Assembly: GCF_029255285.1 (NCBI RefSeq)
Contig: NZ_JAPUVI010000023.1
Location: 1 to 64,000 of the forward strand
Direction: 5' to 3'
From: Accumulibacter sp.
Lineage (GTDB): Bacteria; Pseudomonadota; Gammaproteobacteria; Burkholderiales; Rhodocyclaceae
DNA: 64,000 bases
The notes under the pieces were generated by a model, which did no database searches, was not told the origin of the DNA, and saw only the letters and a program-made list of their open reading frames with translations. How positions within the stretch are numbered: position 1 is the stretch's first letter; the number at the start of each line of letters is the position of its first letter. The translations under genes and the position numbers were made by a program. This document shows positions 29,646 through 39,038 of the stretch, piece after piece.

Positions 29646-30434
29646 TTACCTGAACGAGCCAATCCGTTTGAAGTCACTGAAATTCCACCAGATGAAGAAA
29701 GCCTTGCCGACGATATTCTCCTCCGGAACGAAGCCCCAGAAACGGCTGTCCTTGCTGTTGTCGCGGTTGTCGCCCATCACGAAGTAGTTCCCAGGCGGCA
29801 CCGTACAAGCGACACCCAGTGCATTGTAGGAACAATTCTGACGATTGGGGAATTGCGCCGGGCCGGGAACGAACGGCGGGGCATCGTCGTCGTTGAGCGT
29901 CCGGAATTCCGCTTCCCCCAGCTTTTCGACGAATTGCCGGGAGTAGTAGAGCCGCTCGGAGTGCACATAGTCGTCTGCCTTGCTGCTCGGCACCGCTTGC
30001 CCGTTGATCGACAGTTTCTTGTTGTAGTAAGCGATCCGGTCGCCTGGCAGGCCGACTACCCGCTTGATGTAGTCGAGCGACGGGTTTTCCGGATAGCGAA
30101 AAACCATCACGTCGCCGCGTTGCGGGCTATTGAGGTCGATAATTTTCCAGTTGGCGACCGGCAGACGGATACCGTAGGTGTATTTGTTGACCAGAATGAA
30201 GTCGCCATCCTGCAACGTCGGCATCATCGATCCGGAAGGAATCCTGAACGGTTCGACGAGAAACGAACGGAGCAGGAAGACAACCAGGATGACCGGAAAG
30301 AAACTCGCCCCGTACTCGACCCACCACGGCTCCTTGGCGTCGGCCGGCCGGCGTCGGCGCAGGACAAGGGCGTCCGCCGCCCAGATGGCTCCGCTGAGCA
30401 GCAAGAGGATCAACAGGATCAATGCAAAGTTCAC
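29646..30434 (-). CDS. lepB: Signal peptidase I
   Basis: 262 residues. Cleaves signal peptides of proteins exported by Sec and Tat at the periplasmic face. Two N-terminal transmembrane helices (about 2-22 and 45-60); catalytic Ser69 in RIPSGSMMPTL and general base Lys124 in YIKRVVGLPGDRI. The late motif GNYFVMGDNRDNSKDSRFWG is conserved. Typical position between lepA and rnc. Confidence 0.97.
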   Translation of the reverse strand: MNFALILLILLLLSGAIWAADALVLRRRRPADAKEPWWVEYGASFFPVILVVFLLRSFLVEPFRIPSGSMMPTLQDGDFILVNKYTYGIRLPVANWKIIDLNSPQRGDVMVFRYPENPSLDYIKRVVGLPGDRIAYYNKKLSINGQAVPSSKADDYVHSERLYYSRQFVEKLGEAEFRTLNDDDAPPFVPGPAQFPNRQNCSYNALGVACTVPPGNYFVMGDNRDNSKDSRFWGFVPEENIVGKAFFIWWNFSDFKRIGSFR

Positions 30435-30445
30435 TCGCTCTCCTT

Positions 30446-32236
30446 TTACTTGCCGACGCGCAACACCGCCAAAAACGCCTCCTGCGGTATCTCGACCGAG
30501 CCGACCTGCTTCATGCGCTTCTTGCCCGCTTTCTGTTTTTCGAGCAGTTTCTTCTTACGTGTGATGTCGCCGCCATAACACTTGGCCAGCACGTCCTTGC
30601 GCATGGCCTTGACGTTCTCCCGAGCGATGATGTTGGCGCCGATCGCCGCCTGGATGGCGACATCGTACATCTGCCGCGGAATCAGCTCGCGCATCTTGGC
30701 GGCCAGTTCGCGCCCACGATAGATCGAGTTGGCGCGATGCAGGATGACAGACAAAGCGTCGACGCGCTCGCCGTTGATCAGGATGTCGAGCTTGACGACG
30801 TCCGAGGCGCGATACTCCTTGAAATCGTAGTCGAGCGAGGCGTAGCCGCGCGACACCGACTTCAGGCGATCGAAGAAATCCATCACTACTTCGGCCATCG
30901 GCATCTCGTAGACCAGTTGTACCTGGCGACCATGGTAGGTCATGTCGACCTGGTTGCCGCGCTTCTGATTGCACAAGGTGATGACGTTGCCGAGATAATC
31001 CTGCGGCACGAAAACTGTGATCGTGATGATCGGTTCGCGGATCTCCTCGACCTTCGACAATTCGGGAAGCTTGGCCGGATTCTCGACGTTGAGCAGGCTG
31101 CCGTCACGCAACAGGACCTCATAGACGACGGTTGGCGCGGTCGTGATCAGATCCTGGTCGAACTCGCGCTCGAGACGCTCCTGGACGATTTCCATGTGCA
31201 GCAGACCGAGAAAGCCGCAGCGGAAACCGAAGCCAAGCGCCTGGGAAACCTCGGGCTCGTAGCGCAAAGACGCATCATTGAGTTTGAGTTTCTCGAGCGA
31301 CTCGCGCAGCGAATCGTACTGGTTGGACTCGACCGGATAGAGACCGGCGAAGACTTGCGACTTGATTTCCTTGAATCCCGGCAAGGCCTGGACGGCCGGC
31401 CGGTCGACCAGGGTCAGCGTATCGCCGACCTTGGCGGCCTGCAGTTCCTTGATTCCCGAAATCACGTAGCCGACCTCGCCAGCGCGCAGGGCGTCACGCG
31501 CTACCGCCTTGGGAGTGAACACGCCGACCTGCTCGCAAAGATGCGTCGACCCGGAGGCCATCAAGCGAAGACGATCCTTGGGGCGTAAGCTACCGTCAAA
31601 GACCCGTACCAGCATCACCACGCCGACGTAGTTGTCGAACCAGGCGTCGACCAGCAGTGCCTTGAGTGGTGCGTCCGCCTCCCCCGTTGGCGGCGGAACA
31701 CGGGCGATGATCGCTTCCAGAATGTCTTCGACGCCCAAACCGGTCTTGGCCGAGGCCAGTACCGCCTCCGAGGCGTCGATGCCGATCACGTCTTCGATCT
31801 CCTGGCGCGCGTTGTCCGGCATCGCCGAGGGCAGATCGATCTTGTTCAGGACCGGCACGACATCGACGCCGAGTTCGATGGCAGTGTAGCAATTGGCCAC
31901 CGTCTGCGCCTCGACACCTTGCGACGCATCGACCACCAACAGCGCTCCCTCGCAGGCAGACAGCGAGCGCGACACCTCATAGGAGAAGTCGACGTGCCCA
32001 GGCGTGTCGATCAGGTTCAGGTTGAAGATCTCGCCGCTACGTGCCCGATACTGCAGTGCCGCCGTTTGCGCCTTGATCGTGATGCCACGCTCGCGCTCGA
32101 TGTCCATCGAGTCCAGCACCTGCGCCTCCATCTCGCGATCGGAAAGACCGCCGCATAGATGGATGATGCGATCGGCCAGCGTCGACTTGCCGTGATCGAT
32201 GTGCGCGATGATGGAAAAATTGCGGATGTGTTGCAT
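30446..32236 (-). CDS. lepA: Elongation factor 4 (LepA)
   Basis: 596 residues. Ribosome-associated translational GTPase. G1 [14 protein letters not shown]2 RGITI, G3 DTPGHVDF, G4 NKIDLPSA, and the LepA-specific C-terminal domain with [20 protein letters not shown]. The ATG at 32236 gives [14 protein letters not shown], the normal N-terminus; an ATG two codons earlier (32242) is also possible. First gene of the unit running to nagZ; it starts about 40 bp after an intrinsic terminator that ends the upstream operon. Confidence 0.97.
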   Translation of the reverse strand: MQHIRNFSIIAHIDHGKSTLADRIIHLCGGLSDREMEAQVLDSMDIERERGITIKAQTAALQYRARSGEIFNLNLIDTPGHVDFSYEVSRSLSACEGALLVVDASQGVEAQTVANCYTAIELGVDVVPVLNKIDLPSAMPDNARQEIEDVIGIDASEAVLASAKTGLGVEDILEAIIARVPPPTGEADAPLKALLVDAWFDNYVGVVMLVRVFDGSLRPKDRLRLMASGSTHLCEQVGVFTPKAVARDALRAGEVGYVISGIKELQAAKVGDTLTLVDRPAVQALPGFKEIKSQVFAGLYPVESNQYDSLRESLEKLKLNDASLRYEPEVSQALGFGFRCGFLGLLHMEIVQERLEREFDQDLITTAPTVVYEVLLRDGSLLNVENPAKLPELSKVEEIREPIITITVFVPQDYLGNVITLCNQKRGNQVDMTYHGRQVQLVYEMPMAEVVMDFFDRLKSVSRGYASLDYDFKEYRASDVVKLDILINGERVDALSVILHRANSIYRGRELAAKMRELIPRQMYDVAIQAAIGANIIARENVKAMRKDVLAKCYGGDITRKKKLLEKQKAGKKRMKQVGSVEIPQEAFLAVLRVGK

Positions 32237-32275
32237 GGGCATCTTATTGGCTCGGTGGCGACCGCGCCGTCGCTG

Positions 32276-32305
32276 AAAAAAAGGGTGCCGGCCGCGGGCA
32301 CCCTT
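32276..32305 (-). terminator. Intrinsic terminator after the rpoE-mucD-glutaredoxin unit
   Basis: Perfect 9-bp stem (AAGGGTGCC with GGCACCCTT, 32281-32289 and 32297-32305), 7-nt GC-rich loop, then seven T on the minus strand (A run 32276-32282, partly in the stem). It separates the stress operon from lepA. Confidence 0.9.
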
Positions 32306-32331
32306 CGTCAAACTGCCTGAAGGCGCGGATT

Positions 32332-32583
32332 CTAGCGGATTTCGCCCAAATAATCACGGACTTTGCGCACATCGAGGAAGTAGTGGCAAAGTTCCTGGCC
32401 GGCATGCAGAAGTACCGGCACGAGTTGGTCATAGCGAGCCTCGAGCGCCGAATCAGCATCGACGTCGAGCACCTCGACGGTGAAACCGAACTCGGCGGCG
32501 AGCGGTCGCAAGGCGGCTTCCATCTCCTCACAGAGATGGCAGTAGCGCCGTGAAATCAGGGTCAGTATCGAGGCGGCACTCAC
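32332..32583 (-). CDS. Glutaredoxin-family protein (DUF836)
   Basis: 83 residues. Thioredoxin-fold start [20 protein letters not shown] with a CHLC redox pair, then [20 protein letters not shown] and [16 protein letters not shown], the short glutaredoxin-like DUF836 type. Starts with GTG that overlaps the mucD stop (GTGA), so translation is coupled. Regularly found between mucD and lepA. The redox partner is unknown. Confidence 0.85.
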   Translation of the reverse strand: MSAASILTLISRRYCHLCEEMEAALRPLAAEFGFTVEVLDVDADSALEARYDQLVPVLLHAGQELCHYFLDVRKVRDYLGEIR

Positions 32584-34019
32584 TCGGTGCGACGCTCCGG
32601 CAAACCTTTGACGGTGACGAAGGTCTGCATCTCGCCACGACGGACGAGCAGCGTAACGTTCGCCGTCTTGTCGAACTGCGCCAGCAAGCCATTGAACTGC
32701 TGGGCACTGCGTATCTCCGTGCTCTCGCCGCGCGCGATCAGGGCCAGAATCACGTCGCCCGGGCGCAGGTCGGCGCGCGCCGCATTGCTGCGCACTTCCA
32801 CGATCAGCAGGCCGCCGTTGACCTTGAGATCCCGCTTCTGCTCGGCCGTCAGTTCAGCGACCACCAAACCCAGCCGGTTGGCGCTGCGCTCAAGCGGTTT
32901 GGCCGGACGACCGCTACCGGCAAGCCGCTTCTCCTCCGGGCTCTCGGCGACCACCAGGCTCAGATCCCGGCTCGCCCCCTTGCGCCAAACCTGAAGCGTC
33001 ACCTTACTGCCCGGCCGGGTGGCCCCGACCAGTCGTGGCAGGTCGCCGGAACTGTTGATCGGCTTGCCATCGAATTTCAGGATGACGTCGCCCGCCTCAA
33101 CTCCTGCCTTCTCCGCCGGACCGCCTTTCTCGACCGCATTGACCAGGGCCCCCTGCGCCTTGCCCAGGCCAAACGAATCAGCCAATTCCTTCGAAACTTC
33201 CTGGATGACCACACCTATCCGCCCACGGCTGACCTTGCCAGTGGCGCGCAGTTGGGTTTGCACCTCCATCGCTACGTCGATCGGAATGGCGAAGGAAATC
33301 CCCATGAAGCCACCTGAACGGCTGTAGATCTGCGAGTTGATGCCGACCACTTCGCCTTTCATGTTGAACAACGGTCCGCCCGAGTTGCCGGGGTTGACCG
33401 CCACATCGGTCTGGATGAAGGGCACGTAGTTCTCCTGCGGCAGCGAGCGCCCCTTGGCGCTGACGATACCTGCGGTGACGCTGTTGTCGAAGCCGAACGG
33501 AGAACCGATCGCCACCACCCACTCACCCACCTTGAGAACGCCGGGGTCTCCCAGACGAACCGTCGGCAGGGACGTCGCTTCGATCTTGATCAGCGCGACA
33601 TCGGTCCGCTTGTCGGCACCGATCACCCGCGCCTTGAACTCACGCTTGTCGGTCAGGCGAATCAGAATCTCGTCAGCGGAGTCTACGACGTGCGCATTGG
33701 TCAGGATGTAGCCATCCGAACTGACGATGAAGCCCGACCCGAGGGAACGACTCTCGAAATCGCGTGGCGCACCAAATCCGGGCCCGCCCGGCTGACGGGG
33801 AATGAAGCGCCGAAAAAACTCGTACATCGGGTCGTTTTCGTCGAGCGGAAAGGGCGGCGCACCACGCCCATTGCTGCGCACGGACTGCGTCGTGCTGATG
33901 TTGACCACTGCCGGCCCTTGCTTCTCGACCAGTTCGGTAAAGTCCGGCAAACCGCGATTCTGTGCTTGCGCCAGCAGCGAGAAGCAGGTGAAAAGAAAGA
34001 TCGAAAGCAATCGTTTCAT
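32580..34019 (-). CDS. mucD: Periplasmic serine protease MucD (DegP/HtrA family)
   Basis: 479 residues. Signal peptide 1-18 or so with AQAQ cleavage region. Trypsin-like triad: His110 (LTNAHVVD), Asp140 (RTDVALIK) and Ser213 (GNSGGPLF). Two PDZ domains follow (about 280-370 and 395-475), used to recognise misfolded proteins and the LA/Q-loop control of DegP-type proteases. In Pseudomonas MucD degrades misfolded envelope proteins and opposes AlgU activation; here it is in the rpoE unit. The ATG at 34019 is the true start; the open frame continues upstream in intergenic DNA. Confidence 0.95.
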   Translation of the reverse strand: MKRLLSIFLFTCFSLLAQAQNRGLPDFTELVEKQGPAVVNISTTQSVRSNGRGAPPFPLDENDPMYEFFRRFIPRQPGGPGFGAPRDFESRSLGSGFIVSSDGYILTNAHVVDSADEILIRLTDKREFKARVIGADKRTDVALIKIEATSLPTVRLGDPGVLKVGEWVVAIGSPFGFDNSVTAGIVSAKGRSLPQENYVPFIQTDVAVNPGNSGGPLFNMKGEVVGINSQIYSRSGGFMGISFAIPIDVAMEVQTQLRATGKVSRGRIGVVIQEVSKELADSFGLGKAQGALVNAVEKGGPAEKAGVEAGDVILKFDGKPINSSGDLPRLVGATRPGSKVTLQVWRKGASRDLSLVVAESPEEKRLAGSGRPAKPLERSANRLGLVVAELTAEQKRDLKVNGGLLIVEVRSNAARADLRPGDVILALIARGESTEIRSAQQFNGLLAQFDKTANVTLLVRRGEMQTFVTVKGLPERRTE

Positions 34020-34096
34020 GACACCAAAAACCTCCTGAGTGACACTGAAATCAAGGCGGGAGCCAATGCCTAGATTTGCCGATGTCCGGTCAAAAA

Positions 34097-34513
34097 TCAA
34101 GAGCGAATCGACGGCTGGAAGCGTCGCTCGTGAGAACACCGCAACTGGGCGTGCCGCAATCCCAGCCAGCCGACCAGCAGGCCGACGAGCGCGCCAGCCA
34201 TCGCGCCGGCCTCGCCGGCCAGCACCGACCCGAACAGCGCGCCGCCGAGTAGCGCCAACAGCGGCACACCATAGGCATGAAACGCACTGCGGCCGAGCGA
34301 GCCGTCGCCAACGCCAACCTGGACCCGCTCACCGACGCCGCGACGAGTCGGATTGGCGACCTGGAAAACGCGCGGCGCACGGCACAACAGATGGCCGAAG
34401 TGAGCACCGCCGCAGCCGCCTGGCTCCCGGCAGCGGCCGCAACCCACGTCGTCCATCCGAATCGTCGCCTGCTCACCATCGACGGCAGTGATCGTCCCCC
34501 ACGCATCGGCCAT
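34097..34513 (-). CDS. rseC: RseC/MucC-family sigma-E regulator
   Basis: 138 residues. N-terminal cytoplasmic cysteine-rich part GTITAVDGEQATIRMDDVGC then GRCREPGGCGG, and two transmembrane helices (about 80-98 and 103-122). RseC/MucC modulates sigma-E activity and, in Salmonella, SoxR reduction. Lies 19 nt after rpoE. In many relatives rseA and rseB separate these genes; here they do not. Confidence 0.85.
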   Translation of the reverse strand: MADAWGTITAVDGEQATIRMDDVGCGRCREPGGCGGAHFGHLLCRAPRVFQVANPTRRGVGERVQVGVGDGSLGRSAFHAYGVPLLALLGGALFGSVLAGEAGAMAGALVGLLVGWLGLRHAQLRCSHERRFQPSIRS

Positions 34514-34532
34514 GGCAATTCTCCTGTCGCGG

Positions 34533-35132
34533 CTACCACCGGCGATCAGCGGAAACGTCGAGCAAAGGACGCAGCTTTTCGGCCACCGCTTCACGCGCGC
34601 GAAAGATCCGCGAACGTACGGTGCCTATCGGGCAATGCATCGCCTCAGCGATCTCCTCATAGCTTAGCCCTTCGATCTCGCGCAACAGGATCGCGCTACG
34701 CAGTTCGTCCGGCAGATCGGCCATCGCCGCACTGATCGTGTCACCCATCTGTCTGGATTGCAGGATGCTCTCCGGAGTATTGATATCGCGCAACTGACCG
34801 GCATCCTCGAAACCCTCGGCTTCGTCGGCATCGAACTCGGTAGAGGTTGGCGCGCGTCGCCCCTGCGCGACGAGATAGTTCTTGGCCGTATTGATGCCTA
34901 TCCGGTAAAGCCAAGTATAAAAAGCGCTATCGCCACGAAACGAAGGCAAGGCCCGATAAGCCTTGATGAACGCTTCCTGCGCAACGTCCTCGACTTCGGC
35001 CTGATCGCGGATGAAACGCGACAACAAGCGTCCGAGTTTGCGCTGGTACTTGTCAACCAGTATCTCGAAGGCGTGTTTGTCGCCGGCCTGTGCGCGCTCG
35101 ACCAGGACCTGATCAACTTCGCGTTCGCTCAT
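34533..35132 (-). CDS. rpoE: RNA polymerase sigma-E factor (RpoE/AlgU)
   Basis: 199 residues, ECF sigma factor. Region 2 spans AFEILVDKYQRKLGRLLSRF to EAFIKAYRALPSFRGDSAFY with WLYRIGINTAKNYLV; region 4 is LPDELRSAILLREIEGLSYE with EIAEAMHCPIGTVRSRIFRA. Controls the envelope-stress regulon, of which downstream mucD is a classic member. The ATG at 35132 (MSEREVDQVLVERAQAGD) matches the family. No rseA/mucA anti-sigma gene follows. Confidence 0.96.
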   Translation of the reverse strand: MSEREVDQVLVERAQAGDKHAFEILVDKYQRKLGRLLSRFIRDQAEVEDVAQEAFIKAYRALPSFRGDSAFYTWLYRIGINTAKNYLVAQGRRAPTSTEFDADEAEGFEDAGQLRDINTPESILQSRQMGDTISAAMADLPDELRSAILLREIEGLSYEEIAEAMHCPIGTVRSRIFRAREAVAEKLRPLLDVSADRRW

Positions 35133-35268
35133 AGTCTGTGCTTGTCCTGTCGCGACGGTATCATCGGGTGCGCGGAAGTATAACGCAAGCATCAAAACGC
35201 CAACGTAACAGTACGTAAGGGCTTGTTCCGAGTGCCTCCCCGGGCAGGTCTCAGCGACCGACACAAAC

Positions 35269-35297
35269 TTATCGCCGCGCGACACCCGTGCTATAGT
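35269..35297 (+). promoter_or_regulatory. Possible nadB promoter
   Basis: TTATCG (35269-35274), a 17-bp spacer and TATAGT (35292-35297), 30 bp upstream of the GTG start. The -35 matches the consensus poorly; the -10 is good. Confidence 0.35.
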
Positions 35298-35326
35298 GGC
35301 AGCCCTTTTTGGGCGGGATCTCCAGC

Positions 35327-36910
35327 GTGACGATTCGCTTCGACGTTCTCATCATCGGCAGTGGACTGGCCGGCCAAGCCGCCGCACTGCGGCTGGCACC
35401 CACCCACAAGGTAGCGCTGATCAGCAAGCGCACGCTCGAAGACAGTGCGTCAAGCTGGGCGCAAGGCGGCATCGCCGCGGTGCTCGACAACCGTGATTCA
35501 ATCGAGGCGCACATTCGCGACACGCTCACCGCCGGCGCCTTCCTCAATGACCCGAAGGCCACCCGCTTCGTGATCGAAAACGGCCGGCGTGCGGTGGACT
35601 GGCTGATTGAACAAGGTGTTCCGTTTACGCGCGACGCGGCCGGCTACCATCTGACTCGCGAAGGCGGACATAGCGCCCGTCGCGTGATTCACGTCGCCGA
35701 CACCACCGGCCGGGCCGTGCAAACGACGCTGACCGGCAAACTTCGCCAGCAAGCTAACCTCACCCTCCTCGAGCACCATATCGCCATCGACCTGATCACC
35801 GGCGACAAGTTGGGACTGGCCGAGCAGCGCTGTTATGGGGCCTATGCGCTCGATAGCGTCAGCGGTGAAGTCCTGACCCTGGGTGCTCGACACACACTGA
35901 TCGCCACCGGCGGCGCCGGCAAGGTCTACCTGTACACCACCAATCCCGACACCTCGACCGGCGATGGTATCGCCATGGCTTGGCGCGCCGGTTGCCGGGT
36001 GGCCAACATGGAGTTCATCCAGTTTCATCCGACCTGCCTCTACCACCCGCAAGCCAAGTCATTCCTGATCTCCGAGGCCGTACGCGGCGAAGGCGGGCGG
36101 CTCCTCCTGCCCGACGGACGCCGCTTCATGCCCTGGCACGACCCACGCGGCGAACTTGCGCCGCGCGACGTGGTCGCGCGAGCGATCGATTTCGAAATGA
36201 AAAAGCGCGGTCTGGACTGCGTCTACCTCGACATCTCGCACAAACCGGCCACTTTCCTGGCCGAACATTTCCCGAACATCCTGGCACACTGCCGCGAACT
36301 CGGCATCGACATCACTCGCCAGGCTATCCCCGTCGTGCCGGCAGCGCACTATACCTGTGGCGGAGTCGTTACCGACCTGCGCGCACGCACCGACCTCGCT
36401 GGCCTCTATGTCGCCGGTGAAGCGTCCTCGACCGGACTGCACGGCGCCAACCGCCTGGCCAGCAACTCGCTGCTCGAATGCCTGGTGTTCGCCGAAGCGG
36501 CAGCCCGGGACATCCAGCAGCAGCCGGCCGGCGAACTGCCCGAACTCCCCTCGTGGGACGCCAGTCGTGTCAGCGACCCAGACGAAGAGATCGTCATCGC
36601 CCACAACTGGGACGAGCTGCGCCGTTTCATGTGGGACTACGTCGGCATCGTGCGCACCACCAAGCGCCTGCAACGGGCACAGAACCGCATCCGACTGCTG
36701 GTCCGCGAAATCGATGATTTCTACTCGCACTTCCGGGTCAGCCACGACTTGATCGAACTGCGCAACCTCGTCGTAACCGCCGATCTGATCGTCCGCTGTG
36801 CCCTGCGGCGCCACGAGAGCCGAGGTCTGCACTTCAGCCGCAACTATCCCGAGACTCTCCCACGGGCTCGCAACACGGTGCTCAGGCGTCGCCTGCGGCG
36901 TGATCGCTAG
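35327..36910 (+). CDS. nadB: L-aspartate oxidase
   Basis: 527 residues. Flavoenzyme that oxidises aspartate to iminoaspartate, the first step of de novo NAD synthesis. FAD-binding GSGLAGQAAALRLA, substrate region EFIQFHPTCLYHP, catalytic REAVRGEGG-type segment (SEAVRGEGGRLLLPDG) and GLHGANRLASNSLLECLVF. Start GTG at 35327 gives VTIRFDVLIIGSGLAG, the family N-terminus; an in-frame TTG at 35309 is an alternative. Its 3' end overlaps the convergent ygfX-like gene by 29 nt. Confidence 0.96.
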   Translation: MTIRFDVLIIGSGLAGQAAALRLAPTHKVALISKRTLEDSASSWAQGGIAAVLDNRDSIEAHIRDTLTAGAFLNDPKATRFVIENGRRAVDWLIEQGVPFTRDAAGYHLTREGGHSARRVIHVADTTGRAVQTTLTGKLRQQANLTLLEHHIAIDLITGDKLGLAEQRCYGAYALDSVSGEVLTLGARHTLIATGGAGKVYLYTTNPDTSTGDGIAMAWRAGCRVANMEFIQFHPTCLYHPQAKSFLISEAVRGEGGRLLLPDGRRFMPWHDPRGELAPRDVVARAIDFEMKKRGLDCVYLDISHKPATFLAEHFPNILAHCRELGIDITRQAIPVVPAAHYTCGGVVTDLRARTDLAGLYVAGEASSTGLHGANRLASNSLLECLVFAEAAARDIQQQPAGELPELPSWDASRVSDPDEEIVIAHNWDELRRFMWDYVGIVRTTKRLQRAQNRIRLLVREIDDFYSHFRVSHDLIELRNLVVTADLIVRCALRRHESRGLHFSRNYPETLPRARNTVLRRRLRRDR

Positions 36911-37316
36911 GCCCGGCACGCCAACGCAACCACAGGCGAAGCACCCGAAAGTGCCCGGTCGACACACTGTCGGGCAACAGCACGAGCGTTCGGAGTCGTC
37001 TCCCGCTATCGTCGCGCAAACGTAGAACGATCAACTGACTGAATACCGCTGTACCCGATTGTATGGCCACCGCCAGCGGCTCACCGTTCACTAGCAGCAA
37101 AAGCAGCGCGCCATCTTGCTGAAGGCGCAAACCGGCAACCGAGGATGGGCGCAGCGTCCACCATGCCGAGACGGCGACCACCGCCAGCAGGGCGCCTCTC
37201 GGCAGCAGCGGCCACGGCAGAACCCACAGGCAAGCGGCAGCCGTGGCGTGCAGCGAGACGAGCAGGGAAGCAAGAAGGCGCGAACGGCGCAGGGCGATGC
37301 GAAGCGGGAACTGCAC
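36882..37316 (-). CDS. YgfX-family membrane protein
   Basis: 144 residues. Two transmembrane helices in LLASLLVSLHATAAACLWVL and PRGALLAVVAVSAWWTL, followed by a beta-rich cytoplasmic part with VLRLRDDSGRRLRTLVLLPD and a C-terminal FRVLRLWLRWR. This matches the YgfX/CptA type, a partner of the SdhE flavinylation factor in E. coli. No sdhE is nearby, but nadB, whose product is a homologue of the SdhA flavoprotein, is the convergent neighbour. Located just downstream of fabF. Confidence 0.7.
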   Translation of the reverse strand: MQFPLRIALRRSRLLASLLVSLHATAAACLWVLPWPLLPRGALLAVVAVSAWWTLRPSSVAGLRLQQDGALLLLLVNGEPLAVAIQSGTAVFSQLIVLRLRDDSGRRLRTLVLLPDSVSTGHFRVLRLWLRWRAGPSDHAAGDA

Positions 37317-37334
37317 GCCGCCTGCGCTACGGCG

Positions 37335-38573
37335 CTAGAGCCTCTTGAAGGCGACCGTGGCGTTCGTGCCGCCAAAGCCGAAAGAGTTCGAAATGCCCGC
37401 CTCGATGCTCATCGGCCGCGCCTCATTGGCGCAATAATCGAGGTCACAGGCCTCGTCCTGGTTGAAGATGTTGATCGTCGGCGGCGAAACCTGATGATGG
37501 ATGGCCAGGATCGTGAACAAGGCCTCGATACCTCCGGCGGCGCCAAGCAGGTGCCCGGTCATCGACTTGGTCGAATTGACGACGAGCTTTTTCGCGTGCT
37601 CGCCGAAGGCACGCTTTACGGCGACCGTCTCGGCAATGTCACCGAGTGGTGTCGACGTGCCGTGCGCATTGACGTATTGCACATCCTCGGGGTTCAGCCG
37701 GGCATTGCGCAAGGCGTTGACCATACAGCGCGCCGCACCTTCGCCGTCCTCGCACGGTGCCGTGATGTGGTGCGCATCGGCGCTCATGCCGAAACCGGCC
37801 AGTTCACAGTAGATCCTCGCGCCACGCGCTTTCGCGTGCTCGTACTCCTCGAGGACAGCGACGCCGGCACCTTCGCCGAGCACAAAACCATCGCGCTCTC
37901 GGTCCCAGGGGCGGCTCGCAGTCTGCGGATCGTCGTTGCGCGTGGACAAGGCCCGCGGCGCACAAAAACCCCCTAACCCAAGCTTCGAGACACAAGCCTC
38001 GGCACCACCGGCGATCATGATATCCGCATCACCGTACTCGATCAGGCGGCCCGCGTCGCCGATGCTGTGGGTGCCGGTCGAACACGCACTGACCAGCGAG
38101 ATGTTGGGTCCTTTGTAACCATACATGATTGACAGATTGCCCGAGATCATGTTGATGATCGACCCGGGAACGAAGAAAGGTGACACCTTGCGCACGCCGC
38201 CAGCGGCAAAGTCGTCGCAGGTACTCTCGATCATCGGCAGGCCACCGATACCGGAACCGATCGACAGACCGATCCGCTCGGCATTGATCGGGCGGGCTTC
38301 GAGACCCGCGTCTTGGATCGCCTGAATACCGGCCGCCATACCGTAGTGGATGAACACATCCATCCGGCGAGCTTCCTTCGGCGACAGGTACTGACCGAGG
38401 TTGAAGCCGCGGACTTCTCCGGCAATCTGTACCGGAAAACCCGAGACATCGAAACGGGTGATCCGGTCAATCCCGGAGCGACCAGCCAGAATGTTCTGCC
38501 ATGCTTCGGCTACGGTATTGCCCACCGGAGAAACGATACCCAGGCCAGTGATGACGACTCTGCGACGTGTCAA
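37335..38573 (-). CDS. fabF: 3-oxoacyl-[ACP] synthase II
   Basis: 412 residues. Elongates acyl-ACP with malonyl-ACP, especially palmitoleate to cis-vaccenate. Cys-His-His triad visible: SACSTGTHSIG, NAHGTSTPLGD and MTGHLLGAAGG. The start is TTG at 38573, with GGAG 6 nt upstream, giving (M)TRRRVVITGLGIVSPVGN; there is no suitable ATG and the longer open frame runs through the intergenic hairpin. Last of the fab cluster. Confidence 0.96.
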   Translation of the reverse strand: MTRRRVVITGLGIVSPVGNTVAEAWQNILAGRSGIDRITRFDVSGFPVQIAGEVRGFNLGQYLSPKEARRMDVFIHYGMAAGIQAIQDAGLEARPINAERIGLSIGSGIGGLPMIESTCDDFAAGGVRKVSPFFVPGSIINMISGNLSIMYGYKGPNISLVSACSTGTHSIGDAGRLIEYGDADIMIAGGAEACVSKLGLGGFCAPRALSTRNDDPQTASRPWDRERDGFVLGEGAGVAVLEEYEHAKARGARIYCELAGFGMSADAHHITAPCEDGEGAARCMVNALRNARLNPEDVQYVNAHGTSTPLGDIAETVAVKRAFGEHAKKLVVNSTKSMTGHLLGAAGGIEALFTILAIHHQVSPPTINIFNQDEACDLDYCANEARPMSIEAGISNSFGFGGTNATVAFKRL

Positions 38574-38593
38574 CTTGTGCTCCGAAAACGGAA

Positions 38594-38641
38594 AGGGATG
38601 GAAGCCGTGCTTCCTTGTCAGAACCATCCCTGCCGAACTCT
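38594..38641 (-). promoter_or_regulatory. acpP-fabF intergenic hairpin (possible attenuator)
   Basis: AGGGATGG and CCATCCCT (38594-38601 and 38634-38641) can form an 8-bp stem; a competing internal stem GGAAGC/GCTTCC (38600-38614) shares bases with it. On the minus strand the outer stem is followed by TTCCGTTTTC, a weak T tract. It may lower readthrough from acpP to fabF. Confidence 0.4.
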
Positions 38642-38683
38642 TCCGCTCACGGAAGTCGCCCGCAGGGCCCTGAATCCAGCCGA

Positions 38684-38920
38684 TTACTTCTTGTGCGCGA
38701 GCACGTAGTCGATGGCTTGCTGGACCGTGGTGATTTTCTCGGCTTCGTCGTCCGGAATCTCGCAATCGAATTCCTCTTCGAGAGCCATCACCAGTTCCAC
38801 CGTGTCCAGGGAATCCGCGCCGAGATCATCGACAAACGATGATTCATTCTTGATGTCGGCTTCATTGACACCGAGTTGTTCAGCGACGATCTTCTTGACA
38901 CGTTGCTCGATATTTTCCAT
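38684..38920 (-). CDS. acpP: Acyl carrier protein
   Basis: 78 residues, acidic. Carries fatty-acyl intermediates on phosphopantetheine attached to Ser37 in [18 protein letters not shown]. Four-helix bundle with the usual N-terminus [18 protein letters not shown]. Between fabG and fabF. Modified by AcpS (25838-26215). Confidence 0.98.
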   Translation of the reverse strand: MENIEQRVKKIVAEQLGVNEADIKNESSFVDDLGADSLDTVELVMALEEEFDCEIPDDEAEKITTVQQAIDYVLAHKK

Positions 38921-39038
38921 CAGACTGCTCCTTCCAGAGGTTCAGGTGTAAAACAAAAATGTGTCATTCTAACAAACTGACTGCAACTTACCAATCATCC
39001 GTCCCAAGAGCGGCGGCGCCTTTCCGGATCGACGGCGA

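Noticed and set aside
35133-35326. Sigma-E autoregulatory promoter for rpoE
   Set aside because: A GGAAC string occurs on the minus strand at about 35225-35229, but no matching -10 (TCTRA-like) follows at 16-17 bp.
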